Origin: Epiperipatus broadwayi
Taxonomy: Eukaryota > Onychophora > Udeonychophora > Euonychophora > Peripatidae
Assembly: GCA_028023455.1 (NCBI GenBank)
Contig: JAQFVV010012506.1
Coordinates: forward strand, 2,350,714-2,414,713
Reading direction: 5' to 3'
DNA length: 64,000 bases
The notes under the pieces were generated by a model. That model worked only from the letters and a program-made list of their open reading frames with translations. It did no database searches and had not been told where the DNA came from. The position numbers and the translations under genes were made by a program. How positions within the stretch are numbered: the first letter of the stretch is position 1; each line of letters opens with the position of its first letter. Of the stretch, positions 50,030-63,593 are shown piece by piece.

Positions 50030-52580
50030 TTTATGTATATTTTATTAATTATATTAAACTGACAGTTAAATAAATTTTGTAATATTCTGACACAAATTGG
50101 CCATATTAAAAAGGAATGAAAATTGAATAATATAAGACCAGTGAAGCTTAATTTCATAATCAAATTGCTAGACTTTTTTAAAGTTTCTAATATCTTAAGC
50201 AGAATAAGAAGAGACTTATAACAATGGCATTAATGAAAAAACTTTACTGTGTTAGTGAAAATTTAAAAATGAAGTAGTAGACTTAAACCAGTATACTGAT
50301 TGCAACAGCCAATAGAATGTAAGCTTTCTGTGAAAACTACCTGGATGTAAATCTCCTTGAAACTTATCTAATAAAAGCTTGTTGATCCTCCAGGTGATTA
50401 ATCTGAACTTTGAATGCTTTTTCTCATTTATATATGTATTAATAAATAGCAAATACTTTCAATATATTGCATAAAACTGGAAAAGAAAAAAGGAAATGTC
50501 AAATAAAAGTTAGAGAACTGTAAAAAAAAAAAAAAGGGAAAAAACTAAAAGAATTGAAAACATCTATTCAAAGTCACAGACAAGATCAACTTGTTTATTG
50601 GGAATACCAAATTGAAAGTGTCAAAATAATCTAGAAATAATCGTATGTGAATGTATAAAAAAAATCACATAACTGTTCAAGAGTGTGTTAAAACAATATA
50701 CACATCTTTATTTTTTGTGCTTAAACATTAAGATCAAGTCAAGCGTTGTTAGCGGTTGTGGGTTCGCCTCCCGGTCGATGCTATGACATAAGAAAAAAAA
50801 AACATTAAGGTCAAAGTACTTAAGTAAGAATTGTATTTTTTCTAATTCTATTCGCTAATCAACATTTTTATTTTTTAATATTAAACTCCATTATTTGATA
50901 TATGCAATAATAATAATAATAATATTTTTTTTAGTTACACACTTATAGCTAATGACCACAGATTAAACAGCTAGAATTATAGTACATAAAGAATATGTCT
51001 TGGGGATAGGTTGATTACATGATAATCATATATTATATTTTTGGTGCTCAAAATATATTTAAATCATCATCAAATTATCTTTAGGTCAATTGGTAAAGAA
51101 GGTATAGGAAAAAGTTAGGTATTAATAATTTCCCCTAATATTGACACATGATAAAGAAATAATCAATATATATATATTATTGATAAACTAAAGACCATTC
51201 ATACTAATTTTATGTTACTTGCTTTAGTGGTTGAAAAACCCGTTTGTAAACCTGTTTCATTTTAATTGAAGATTTGCTGAATACTGTTTTAGTTTAAATG
51301 CCCATATCATTTATCATTATATTATATATCTGTTTGTACAATTTCCACTTTAGATAGAATATTGAACTAAAATATTAAAGTTCATGGGATCAATTCTATT
51401 GGAATAAGGATATATCTATTTTCGAAATTTTTTCTCTCATGCAAAATATGTCTACATATATATATAAAATGCTATTTTTTATCTATTTAAATTATATATT
51501 TAAAAAAAATACAATGAAAAAAAAAAAGATTGGCTCTTGACCTAAACATAACTACTAATTTTCAGTTTAATTTTTTAAAATTTTACCAATGCACTCCTTA
51601 TCCAATCATCGACCAGAATAAAAACTCCCACCATCCTCTCTTATTATGCATGCACTTCATGAACAACTTTTGCTTGATTAATGTTTGTAGAAATGTTACT
51701 ATAAAAAGTATATAATCATTAAGAATGAAATAAATACAATAAAAGCAAAATCTATAAAAATGGTGAATATAAACTTGATGATTTTCAGGCTTAAAAAAAG
51801 CAAAACTATTTTAAATGTTAATAGGAATATAAAGTTGAGCATAAGGATAATAAAAATAGCATTAAAAGTATAAATATCATTTAGAGAGTCTATTGAATTT
51901 TAAAAGCCGCCATTATTTACAACAAGTATGATTCCTTTTAATTAAGCAGCAATATAACCCAAAATAAAATTTACTCTTAAAACTATAAGCTATTAAATTA
52001 TGATTTAAAAATCTGTGGAACCAAATGAAAAACTTTATTTACTTCTTATAACTTTCAGGTATTTTTCTAAAGCTACAGTAATTTTAGATATCTAAATCTT
52101 GGGCCACAAGGCAGTTTAAAATCTTTATAATTTTTTTATGCATCTTAATGATGAATACTAACCTTTAAGTAAATACAATTAACAATTACTACTAATCATA
52201 TAATAGGCTAAAGATTTTTGCATTACACTTTTGCACCAAATATAGATTTTAAATTATATAAAAATCAAATGATCACTCCTTATTAATTATACATACATGG
52301 ATCTTGTTCATTTAATATTATTCCCTTTTCTTTACATATTTAAAACTTTAAATATACTTGAAAACGACTACTTAAGCATATATGCATTTCAGACAAATGA
52401 GCAATAAACGTCAGAAAAAATAGAAATGTTTTTTTTTAAAGATGCATTTTAATCAAAATGTCATTTCTTGGAGAATGGTTACCCAGGTGCACTTCTTTCC
52501 AGCCATTTCATCATATTCAGTGTTTATCTATAATATGTTAATAAATTCTATTTATAAGCACTAGGTAATGATGTAGACAC
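50030..52580. other. AT-rich DNA with one SINE fragment
   Basis: Apart from the tRNA-like fragment at 50735-50797 no gene was seen. Small frames (50252, 51530) have no recognisable features. Confidence 0.5.
50735..50797 (+). mobile_element. Deleted extended-stem SINE module
   Basis: gtcaagcgttgttagcggtt joins directly to gtgggttcgcctcccgg (B box) and ends gatgctatgacata. Relative to the copies at 31150 and 53805 the middle (anticodon-arm part) is deleted. An A-rich run follows. Confidence 0.65.
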
Positions 52581-52584
52581 TTAG

Positions 52585-52658
52585 AAAAAATGTGTTTTGG
52601 ACTTCTGTAAGTCTGCTGGTTTAGTGAAAAGCATCTTGGGGTCAGTTGTCTTTCTTTC
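52585..52658 (+). ncRNA. Hammerhead-like repeat, strongly decayed copy
   Basis: Aligned to the 63.6-kb copy: ttttggactt (stem I side), ctgtaag (instead of CTGATGA), tgctggtttag (stem II region), gaaaagcatcttgggg and tcagttgtcttt (cleavage-site side). The catalytic box is destroyed and stem II is broken, so only homology is claimed. Confidence 0.5.
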
Positions 52659-52659
52659 T

Positions 52660-53395
52660 AACATTGTGAATTTAAAGCAGCAGTTTGCAATTATATTTAA
52701 AAATATGTCTTCCAAATATCGATTCAGTAAATTAATTTTAAATTAACATAATAATTAATTTGAAAATTAAGAAATAAACGTATTATTACAACAAATCTAT
52801 AAGATATCTTCTTTTAAAAAAACTAAAAACAATTAGGAGATATAAGGATATCTCTAAACAATTAGGAAAAATATTTTAAAAAATTATACGCTTTAAATAA
52901 ACACAACAAAATACAAAGAATTTAAAATTATTTAGTAATCAAAAGTCCGATTTAATTTGTTTTAAATTAAGTACTTTCGGTTTCTTTTTGATTTGACTTT
53001 TAGTTATCACAATGTAAATGAAATATTTTTTTTATTGTTAAATTTACAACATAAATTTGAAAATAGGATCACTGTATTTAAACTCAAAAGTAATTAGTCA
53101 GTGAAAATATTGTTTATATATAAAGTACATTTTGAATAAAATATAAATAACTTATTAATAAGACAAAACAATTATAAAAATCACTCTTTGTGTTTTATTG
53201 CTATGGTAGGTTGGCAGACTCTGGAACTCAAATTGCAGCAAAACTGTCACTCACTGTGCTTAAACTTCTTAGGTATTCCCGCGCAACTAACCATTGATCA
53301 TTTTTATTTATTAGTAAAAATATGATAACTTGAAAATAAACAATATATAGGACAAGTTCATTAATATTTTGAAAATGTTAAGTAAATTATAATTT
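52660..53395. other. AT-rich DNA without recognisable genes
   Basis: No gene was seen. A weakly tRNA-like stretch around 53200-53250 (gtaggttggcagactctgg) was too diverged to call. Confidence 0.5.
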
Positions 53396-53402
53396 ATTAT
53401 AA

Positions 53403-53478
53403 GGGCATCATGTTGTAAAGATTAGCACATTTGTCTGCGATATCCAAGATCTAGTGTTCTCATCTAGACAAGATTAAA
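53403..53478 (+). mobile_element. tRNA-derived SINE module
   Basis: ttgtaaagattagcac (A-box-like), tttgtctgcgatatccaagatct (anticodon/variable-like) and tagtgttctcatctagacaag (decayed B box) follow tRNA spacing on the plus strand. The copy is diverged. Confidence 0.5.
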
Positions 53479-53802
53479 CTTGATTTGTTTTTTGTTAGAG
53501 GAAGAAAAAACATAAGCTCTTCATTATCTGATATTTCACTAATCTGATAAAAAATATTTTCTCTTTCACTGCTCTTTGAGGTGAACAATGGAGAAATCTT
53601 TAACCTGCAATTTAAAAAATTGTTTCATTTCATTGAACTTCAACATTTTTAATCTAATTATTTTATGAACAAAAATAAATTAAAAAACTAGATTAAATAA
53701 AAATGAATCAATTAAATTTATTTAAATAAATCCATTTTTTTCATCTCAAATTGAGAATTTTTTTTAACATTAAAGGAATGTATATAATTATTACTTATAT
53801 AT

Positions 53803-53885
53803 ATATGTCAAAGCGTTGAATGGGATGCGAACTCGAGCCAGATTGCTTGGAAGGCAGCTATGCTAACCGCTAGGCCACTTTTCAA
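53803..53885 (-). mobile_element. tRNA-derived SINE module, extended-stem type
   Basis: On the minus strand, gtggcctagcggttagcat (strong A box) … ctcgagttcgcatccca (strong B box), then caacgctttgacatatata with a (TA)n tail. This is the best-preserved member of the type also seen at 31150 and 50735. Confidence 0.78.
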
Positions 53886-54139
53886 ACTCTTTTTGCAACT
53901 TTTATATTTGATTAAGTAAGGGTAAATACGTATGGTGTAGAAAAATGAAATGGATATTTCAGTGGTAAGAAAACTTAGTGTCAATTAGCATGCCAATGTA
54001 ATTTTTAAATGATACAAAAATCAATTAAAAGAAACTCATTTTTAAAATAAAAAGATGAAAAATAAAGCTATACTTTTACCCTATCTTACTAATATTTTTG
54101 AAGTACAAGAATAATTCATATATTTGGGAGTGTGAATGC

Positions 54140-54238
54140 AATATATGGGATTTGAACACAGACTTTCTTCCTTCAGCTATTCACTCTATCTCATATAACC
54201 ATGCACATAACCACATGTGTGTATCTTTATCTTACTAA
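54140..54238 (-). mobile_element. tRNA-derived SINE module, minus strand
   Basis: On the minus strand, ggttatatgagatagagtg (A box region) … gtctgtgttcaaatcccat (B box). This is the same module as 19300-19396, here without a hammerhead-like sequence upstream. Confidence 0.65.
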
Positions 54239-54239
54239 G

Positions 54240-57200
54240 TAAATAGATGTATATAAATTATTTTATAAATTATAAATATTAACATCGCGCTATATAAGTA
54301 AAATATTTACATACAAATTATTTTATGTTGGTTTTTTGTTACTTTTAGTTTTACTAACTTAATGTTTATTATTATTATTATTTGCAACAAAATAAACTGA
54401 TTGGTGAAATAGGAACCAAATTCAAAATGGGATTATATATCAGGTCAAATTATAATGTTTGGAAAACCTAAATTTAAATAACATAAAAAAAATTAAAAAA
54501 TTTGTAATTAATACACTTTATACAATTTACTACAAAAAACAACAACTGTTCAATAAGTTATTAGCAAGTAATAAAAAGGAATGGCGTTACAATTTAAATG
54601 TTTACATAAAGTATAAACAACTAATAAATGTGTAGCAGGACAAAGATTTCGTTAACAAATCTGTTTATAGGGAAAATAAAAAAGTAGTTATTATTCACCA
54701 AAATTTCCAATTGCTTGCTACATGATGAGAATTTTAGCAATAGCTAAAAATAATAAAGAACAGTTTTTCTTTCTCTACTCTATTGCCACTAACATAAACT
54801 TGAGTCATCAATAATCATAATAATGTAATTTAATTCTGACTTTTGCTTTAATTAATAAGATCTTAAGATTCAGAACTGAAATCACTGTAACTAGAATAAA
54901 GAAATATTTTTGCTCATTTATAAAATCATATTAAACTCAAAAAATCAAGGAATTCTGGATTAGTATTAGCTAGGAATAGGTAGACACCCATTTACTAACC
55001 AAGAGTGAATGATTAGCTTGACTGCTTGTAACCTAATTACCACCAAAAATATCCTAGTCTGATTAAAACTTAAAAATCTCAAGATTATCTGACTAGGATT
55101 CAAATTCAGATTAGAATACTACAAGTGGGTGTAGTGTCATTTCCCCATAAAGCTCTTCAAATGTTCACATAACATTAATATTTGTCATTTGGAAATTTTA
55201 TATATATATATAACTATTTATTTTTTCCTTAAAAATTACAAAGTAAAAAATAAAAATAAAAATTGAATGGTTTATTGAAAGGAGTTTCTAAAAAATTCAA
55301 TCCCTGAATTAATGGTGCACATCCATGAGCTATAGATTTTGAATTCAGTGTCTGCTAATAGGACAGATTACAAGAGTAATCTGTTTGTAAACCAATTAAA
55401 AGTGGTATTGGGTAATAATCTAATATAGAAACAAATGATTAAATTAAAAGTCAACATATATGCTGATTTAAAGGACAAGAAATTAATATTTGAATACTTT
55501 AGAAAATTTTGTATAAAAATTATTTATTTCTTCAAAACCAAAAAGCCCCATTATTTTTTTATTTATTTCAATGCAAAATTAACGTCTTTCGAAAGAGATA
55601 TATGTTGGTAATAATTCATCATCGTATTTTATTCATAAATTCTTTTACTTACATTTAAAAAAGAGACATTCTATTTTGCATCCTAATATTGAATTTATTG
55701 TTTTGTAATAAATCTTGAAAGAAAAATCTAAATTAAACCAAGAGTTACTTAAAAAGTAAGAGCAACTTATTAGAAATTATCAAAAGTTATTGCACTATTA
55801 TAATATCCATTGTTAAACTTATTTTAGAAAAAAATTTCTTAACTTAGCATTTTAGAAACAAATAAAAAAAGCTAATCTATTATTAAATATCTTAATGTAT
55901 ATCTAAGTATATGCTTCATATAGAAAATATTAGTTACAAGTGACTAAATACACAAAAAGAGAAAAATTATATATATAAATACTTTTAGTTGAGTTGGAGA
56001 TGGGAGAAAAATCTGATGAAAGATCTATACATCTTAGCAAGCATATTGGCTTGGGTTCAAATCCTTAGGATATTTTGAATTTTAAACTAAAAGCCTGATA
56101 GTTAAACATAAATTTAAAATAGATGTATTAGTTTCAGTTTCCAATCTTAAGTTTTTCATTGACAAAATAAACTACAGAAACTATTTTCCTATTGGAAATT
56201 AAAATAAATTACCATTGACAAGTACTGACAACTCAAGATTACAAGAAATAATGCTAGATGTAGAAGAGAAAGGATGTTTGTGTTATTACAGTAAGCTTTA
56301 AACATTTTTATGTCCTCCCCAAAGCAATTTGTACAAGTATGACATTGTTGCCTATTGAGAGAAATTGCTAACTTTTTTTAAAGTCCTGATAATGTTATAT
56401 ATGTTTTATTCATAGTATTTTAATTCCAAACACAAATCTATAGATGTCAATATCAGAAAATTCAACAGCTTGAATCATTTTTAAACCTGCTTTTATTGGT
56501 GTGTATTGTCTCTTTGACATTCTCTAAATTTGTTAAAAATAGAACATATTTTTAAACAAGTCAAATTGGAGGAAAAGTGTTTACAAGCTGTTTACTCACA
56601 TGTAATCAGTGATCATCTGTTAGAAAATATTGCAATACTGTAAAAATTATTAAAAAAATTTAAACTTTTAAAGCATACATTGATAGGTTTACCAGATATT
56701 AATATTTATTCATTCTCATTTTAAAAACAAATGTCAAATAAAAAAGATTTTATTTGTTTCTGAAAAAAATCTAATCCTCCCCAACAGTTGAATGATGGAA
56801 TAGTACTACTTTGATCACAATGTGATTGTATCAATATTTAAAGAAATCAAACAATTTCTTTAGAATTTATTCATTTCTAAACAAAAAAATACCCTTTAAA
56901 TGAAGTTAAATTTATTATATTCTGATAAATAATAATGGTTTAATATTAAATTTAGCATTTAAAATTTACTGCCTGTGACAACAACTAAGACTTTTGCAGT
57001 TCTAATCCAGTATAAGAATATTAAAAATCAAGGGGTTTTTGTTAATCTTTAAATGTATGGTAATGCTAGATTTATTTATTTAAAATTCTAGTATTTATTA
57101 TCTTATTTTAGTAACCATGCTGTGATGAAATTTACTAGAAAAATACCTAATGAGAAAAAATTTTAGGATGAAAGACAAAATCAATCAATTATGAATACTA

Positions 57201-57460
57201 TAATGAATGTATTTGGGACAATCTAAAATTGAAACATAAATTAATTTTTTATATGATAGCCAGTAATCAATGTCAAGAAAATAGTATTTAGTAATTTACA
57301 CTTTGTACATTAATATATTTTTTAATATTACTTTTATTAAAATAACTTTATACATTAGTCTTATTGTTTATTGTAATTAAAAATAGTAGAGAAATTAATA
57401 TAAAATTATATCAAAGAGTTTATTTTTTAACTAAGAGTGTTTATTATTAGCATTTTAAAT
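54240..57460. other. AT-rich DNA with a weak SINE fragment
   Basis: No gene was seen. At about 56025-56075 ggcttgggttcaaatcctta is a good B-box match on the plus strand with a poor A box upstream (about 55990), probably a decayed SINE. Confidence 0.45.
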
Positions 57461-57464
57461 AATA

Positions 57465-57485
57465 ATAATAATAATAATAATAATA
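57465..57485. repeat. (AAT)n microsatellite
   Basis: A short AAT run about 60 bp upstream of the LINE copy that begins near 57545. Confidence 0.85.
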
Positions 57486-57544
57486 TATTAACAAATGCCT
57501 ATAATAAAGCATGAGAAATGTTTAAGAGCTATTTAAAAAATAAA

Positions 57545-59665
57545 AAAAGTGGAATATACCTAATGCTTCAACACACATGGACTCAGCAATACATTAGATG
57601 AGCACTGGAGAGGGCACTTGAGATCAAAGTGCCATTGGCAATTAAAATCAAAAATGAAATATTTACTGGAAATAATATGATCTTACCAATTCTTAACTAT
57701 TTTAAAGATAAGCTGGGGCCAGGGAAATGGATTCAATACCAGCCAAAAGTATTTGGAATGGCAGAGATTGAATCACTATATACAATAGATGATTTTATAA
57801 TGAAAATGAATGAAATGCCCCACAACTGTCACCCAGGAAACCCTGGAATTCTGCTGTTTGTATTAAAACACCTTGACAAGCTAACTGACCAATTATTTAT
57901 CACAGGAAATAATAACAATGGAGGGAGTTAATATGATCACAATGGTGCCATTTAATAAAAAAAGAAGCCTATCCCTTTGTTATCAGAGATAAGGCCAATA
58001 TCAATGGGTCCATTGTCCATAATGATTTTAGAGAAAGTAATTAAAAATAATATAGAACTGTTTCTTTTGCAAATGATTTCTCTGGCTCAATTTACAAAAA
58101 AACCATTCATCTACCACACAAGCTGCTATGTTATTTAAGGCTATTTTGACTTTGGTTAGAGAAAAAAAGGATATGGCCCGATTGTTGTACAGCTGGATAT
58201 CATTTCAGCTTTTGACAATGTTGATATATCTGTACTGTTGAGATTATTGAATGGACCAAAATGTCTAAATCACATATATATCTTATAACAAATTTACTCT
58301 TAAATCATGAGCTTCACATCACCCTAAGTGGCAGAAATTTGCCAGCTTTCACACCAACTAAATCACTTTCACAAGGGTCCCCACTTAGTGCCATCATTCA
58401 TTTTATATATAAATCCTCTTGTTCACATACAACAGGCATTTGAGGGAATGGAGATCCCAGGTATGAGTCAAAAATTTATCTGCATTACCTACATGGATGA
58501 TATTACAGTTTTCCTGACATCAAAAAAGCAAATACCAAAACTATGGATGATTTTAGAAGAATACTCAAAGGAATTTAAACTAGGTTTCAATCTGTAAAAA
58601 ACAGCAGCATGGTCCCTTTTCACAGGAAGTCCATGTACATCCATCTTTCAGGCAAAGCCATGCTCATTCCTCAGATTTCCGCTGAATAAAAATGGTTTGG
58701 GGTTACATGATATCAGTATTTTTGGCAAACAGAGAATGAGAAACAGCATAATTGATATTGTTAACCAATTTTCTAAAATTAAGCTGCTCATAGAGTTTGT
58801 TCCATCTGATAAACCACCACCAAAAAAATTATGATATTTTGAACAATTAATATATCATTGTAAAATGGAATCAAAAATCCCAGAGCAATTTATTAATAAG
58901 TACAAATACTGGAAAATTTATGAACTAATAAATGAAGTTAATATCACAATTGTTTTGGAACTGATATTGGAAATTAATAATAGACAACTGGTTAAAAGGC
59001 ATAAATGATGGGCATTAGAACCAAAGTTTTTCAATTTTCTGATAAAACTTAACTTATCTGCATTACCTACCACACCTTTTCTTTGCCATAAAAGATTGTA
59101 TACATCAATTGATCCCTTTTGTGGGTTGTGCCATCAAGCTGAGGAAACCCTATCACATATGATATATGACTGTGAGGGACTTAGGCAGATCAAAAATCTG
59201 ATAACTAGCAACTATATGAAGTCTAATGTAAGAATGCATCAATTAATTTCTGCATTTAGAGAGGGATTAACACCAAGTGTCAAGGCAGTAACCTTTGTGC
59301 TCTATGCATACTGGTGTACTAGATGCACCTTCCTAATTGGTAATGATTCCAGGAGACATCCAGCTATGTTTTCAAATAAACTTGCAATGATACAGAAAAG
59401 GGATAAGATACTGTCCAGACCTGACATTTATGCAGCAACCTGGTTATTACTTAAGATTAAATCAATGTTATAGTTGCAAAAATGATAAAACACTTAGGAA
59501 CCGGTATAACATGGTTTTTTTTTTTTAAAAAAAAACATAAAATCTGAAACCTCATTGAATTCTGGGAAGGAACATAGGACCAAAACTTGGGAGTTACATC
59601 TATTAAGATCTTTGTAACACCAGTTTGAACATTGTAATTTGGAAAAATAAAACATTATAAAAAAA
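57545..59665 (+). pseudogene. 5'-truncated Tx1/L1-like LINE: RT to C-terminus and 3' UTR
   Basis: The copy starts inside the linker before the RT (QHTWTQQYIR, cf. QQHCWTRDYLR in the full-length LINE). It runs through FVLKHLDKLT (57.85 kb), RPISMG (about 57.99 kb), motif A VVQLDIISAFDNVD (about 58183-58225), motif B SQGSPLSA (about 58367-58391), motif C YMDD (58490-58501) and GLGLHDISIF (58.69 kb). The C-terminal zinc-binding region CGLCHQAEETLSHMIYDC (59117-59173) is open within 59096-59473, which ends with KRDKIL…YAATW and a stop at 59471-59473. Several frameshifts and stops break it into frames at 57629, 58261/58328 and 59096. The 3' UTR ends in an aataaaac tail near 59650. Endonuclease and ORF1 are absent. 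Both catalytic Asp of motif C survive. Confidence 0.87.
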
Positions 59666-59934
59666 CTTAGAAATATATAATAATGTCAAATTAGCAACAA
59701 GGACAATTTAGCAACAATTTTTCCCTTCTGCTATAAGTGATTGATTTGCTAATGGGGTTCAAATGATAATTTATATTATGAACCATTTGAGACATATAAT
59801 AAAATTGAAAGTTTTGTTATAACATTTGGACTGTTGACCTAGGTGGAATGGACAATCCAGGATATTAAGTTCAAATATACGTAGACAAGAACTATGATTT
59901 AAGCTCCTATAAATCCAGAAAGAACTCTAACAAA

Positions 59935-60352
<418 letters not shown>

Positions 60353-60599
60353 AAAATTAAAAGCAGTAGTCAGAAAAATAATATAAAGAACAGAATAAAT
60401 CAAATGAAACATTCTCATTTAGTGAAAACATTAAATAGTTTATTTCTTCTTCAAATGTATTACTGATTATTAATTAATTCTGATAGGCCATTAGGAAGAT
60501 ATCAAATGACTGAATTTATTGAATTGATGCTTTGACACATGAAAAAAAAAGGAAAGAAAAAATAAATAAATAAATACATTTTATTATTTATTATGAATT

Positions 60600-60735
60600 T
60601 GAAACTTGGACTTTTAAAGGAAGGGCTATACATAGAATTTAAACCATACTATGCACTGCATGTTTTAGTACCATGGTAGAGTGAGGATTCTGGAGCAAAA
60701 GAACCTCCTCAGATTGATTCCAGTCAATCTTCTTA
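60600..60735 (+). mobile_element. tRNA-like SINE fragment
   Basis: accatggtagagtgagg (A-box-like) … cagattgattccagtc (B-box-like) at about 60670-60728, with an upstream stretch rich in similar short motifs. It is diverged. Confidence 0.45.
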
Positions 60736-60739
60736 TGAA

Positions 60740-62104
60740 GTCTGATTGTTTTTTAAAAGCATACAATAAAATATGGATGGATTTGTGAATGAATTAAAAT
60801 GGAGAAGCTAGAAGTAAAATATATGCATGAGAGAACAAATAGTTATTACTAATAACATTGACAGAAATAAGCTTACATGAAATTGTATTAAACATACCAC
60901 TAGAAGAGATGACAAAAGATAAAAAACTAAAGTCTTAAATAGATGAAATGAATATATAAGATAAAAAAGTTAGTTACAGGGATATGGAGAAGCAAAGTTA
61001 TGAATCTGAGCATTTATATTAAAATTGAAAAGTCTTTCATTCTGCAGTAGAATATCACAGTGATTAAAATAAAATCTTATTTGATATTTTTTACTTTTTT
61101 GTTTCTTAATAAAATTTAACATTGCAGCCACTGATCATGTGATGTTTAGTGGTTTAATTAATACTTTGTGAGCAAAGATGATTTCATCAAAAACAACACT
61201 CACGATTGGCATCGCAAATGGTGAATTTGTGGTTGTGAGAAGTGCCATCTTTTTGGCATATAATTACTAGCTTACCCGGTGTGAAACGCAGTATAATCCA
61301 TCAGATATTGACCTCTGCCAACTGTTATACACAAACTAAGAATAAATAACAAGATACAGATATGAGCGAAATGTGCTGCAGTTTACCTTCATGACAACAT
61401 GGGATCTGAATAACATGACTTTTAATGTGTAAATAGAATCTTGTTAGCCTGAGCAATTGTGTATTTTTTCATTGTTTTGTACAACTAAATTTAAAACAAG
61501 TGTAATAATGTTCTTGATATAAAAACAAAAAATAAATTGATTCTGTTATATATTTGTGAAGCTTTTTTAAATAAAAAGCTTAAACATTATTATTACTGCA
61601 AATACATCATGTATCATATATATATAAGGACTCGTGAATTATTTATTCTACCAAAAACGAATTAGCCAAATAGGATAAAAGCAATGCATTATTCTGATGA
61701 AATAACAAAAATATAAGTATTTTTATAATAAACCAAAATTTTTATCTGAACAATAGTCTATGTTTTAAATTTATTAAAATAGAAATTTTTATTAAATTAT
61801 TTTTATTTCATTTTATTGATGATACTTTTATAAATATATAGCAAAAACACAAGAATTTATAAACTTTTATATTTCCTTATTTTATTTAATATGAAACATT
61901 ATATCCACTTCACCTAGTAGAAATACCATCTGAATATTTGCCAAACAAAATTAAATTAAATTTATTTTTTTTACTGATTTTAGATTGGTTAAAACAATAT
62001 TAAACATAAATTATATATACAATCAAAATATTACTTTATATACACTTGTTTTTTTAATATAAACATTTTGAGCATTCCATCCGTCTTAAGGCAATTCAAT
62101 AATA
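60740..62104. other. AT-rich DNA without recognisable genes
   Basis: No gene was seen. It contains the second copy of the short dispersed repeat tgatcatgtgatgtttagtgg (about 61132) and a GC-richer fragment at 61270-61320 (agcttacccggtgtgaaac) that looks repeat-derived but is unidentified. Confidence 0.5.
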
Positions 62105-62558
62105 GTATAAATCAGTGATTTCCAATGTGAGGGTCCCACAAGATGGCAATTTGATTTTTTAGCAGGAGGGAATGATTTGAAAATGAGTTATTAATACTGA
62201 ATTTTTTTGAAATTTTTGAATTATTAAAAGTGAATTTGAAAGCCTGCTAATTGTTCTTATATTTTATTGTTCATAACTTAAGTACAAATGTTTTTTTTAA
62301 TTTCCCTCTTTCTCCACCATCTACTTCTCAGTATATTTTCTGTTTAGATAACCATTACTCTTTATCTCTCTATTGTTACATGGATTGTGGCTTGAAATTC
62401 CATTGTACTTCCGACTGTTCTTTCATTAATGGCTTTTCTCCACATGAATAGGAGTTCATTTTTTGAATAATAAGAATCATATGTCATGGGAGGGGAGCAG
62501 AGTTTTAGAGATCCTAAGTGGAGCATGACAAAAAAGATTGGAAACTACTGGTATAAAT
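62105..62558. mobile_element. hAT-type MITE with 8-bp TSD
   Basis: The element is 438 bp (62113-62550). Left TIR cagtgatttccaat and right TIR (reverse complement) cagtagtttccaat match at 12 of 14 positions. The flanks gtataaat (62105-62112) and gtataaat (62551-62558) are an exact 8-bp target-site duplication. CAG-starting TIRs of this type plus 8-bp TSD are diagnostic of the hAT superfamily. There is no transposase, so it is non-autonomous. The 66-codon frame inside is incidental. Confidence 0.9.
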
Positions 62559-62687
62559 TCTTTGTGGTGAGATTGTATATTATATAAAAAATATCTAGTG
62601 TTTGTCAGATAAAATGATCTGATCCATAACAATAATAATCAAATAATCAAATGATGAATTGCTTAGGAGTTCATAAGAAGTTTGAAT

Positions 62688-62770
62688 ACCAAAAATGATA
62701 GAGTTGGGTCATGATCTTTAGAATTTAAACCCAGGTTCCTCACTCTATCATTGCACGGCATTCATACTAG
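62688..62770 (-). mobile_element. tRNA-like SINE fragment, minus strand
   Basis: On the minus strand, gccgtgcaatgatagagtgagg (A-box-like) and aacctgggtttaaattctaaag (B-box-like) keep tRNA-like spacing. It resembles the fragment at 60670. Confidence 0.5.
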
Positions 62771-63593
62771 TTACATATAACAACATATGATTTAACTATG
62801 ATAATCTTAGTTATGGATAGAACTTAATCAATAGATAGATCTGTGTAGTTTAGAATAGTGTGGAGTTAGGTTTCGGAATCAATTATCAGCTGAAGGTAAC
62901 ATAAATATTTACATAAAAAGGTAGACTAACTAAAATAAACTTGTAAATGTTTAACTTTCAGTTGGTGTAACTTGCCAAGATGCAATATTATATTATTCAA
63001 TTGTTTATATTAATAAATTATCATGTTACTCAAATAAGTTAAAAGATTTATTCATTAGAATATAAAAAAAATTGTGATTATTAAAAATTATTTTAAAATA
63101 ATGGCAAGTGGATTACTGTATCATCATCACATTTATTATAATCCACAGGAATTGCTTTGGTAAGTCTACAATTCATGACGAAGTTGGAATATAAGAAGAT
63201 TAATGAAACACAAAACATTTGTTATAATTAAATAGAGATAGTGTCTTTTAAAAATAACTCTCATATGTAGAGTGATCTGAAACAGAATGAATGTTTGTCA
63301 TTTGATCAGCTTGTTTAAATGATGCATATATTTAAAAGAAAATTTACCTAAAATGATAAAAAATAAAATTATTTACTGAAATATATTTTATGATTTTTTT
63401 TATAAACTGAGGTTTGAAGTTTATATCTGTGCTAGAGATAATTTCTAGTTTAGAAAATGATTGGTAATAATCATTATTGTATTTATCTGAGGTGGATAGA
63501 GTCAAAGTTGTGAGTGGAGCGAGTTTGACAATGGTAAATAAAAATGTAATAATTTACAATAGATAAATAATCTTCATATAATAGAAATATATA

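Noticed and set aside
53803-53885. Functional tRNA gene
   Set aside because: A and B boxes are good, but the arms do not form a canonical tRNA cloverleaf with a proper anticodon arm, and related decayed copies show it is a SINE head.
61690-61720. Additional CTGATGA boxes (also near 14335, 47947 and 56012) as hammerheads
   Set aside because: None is followed by a stem II helix and a correctly placed GAAA.
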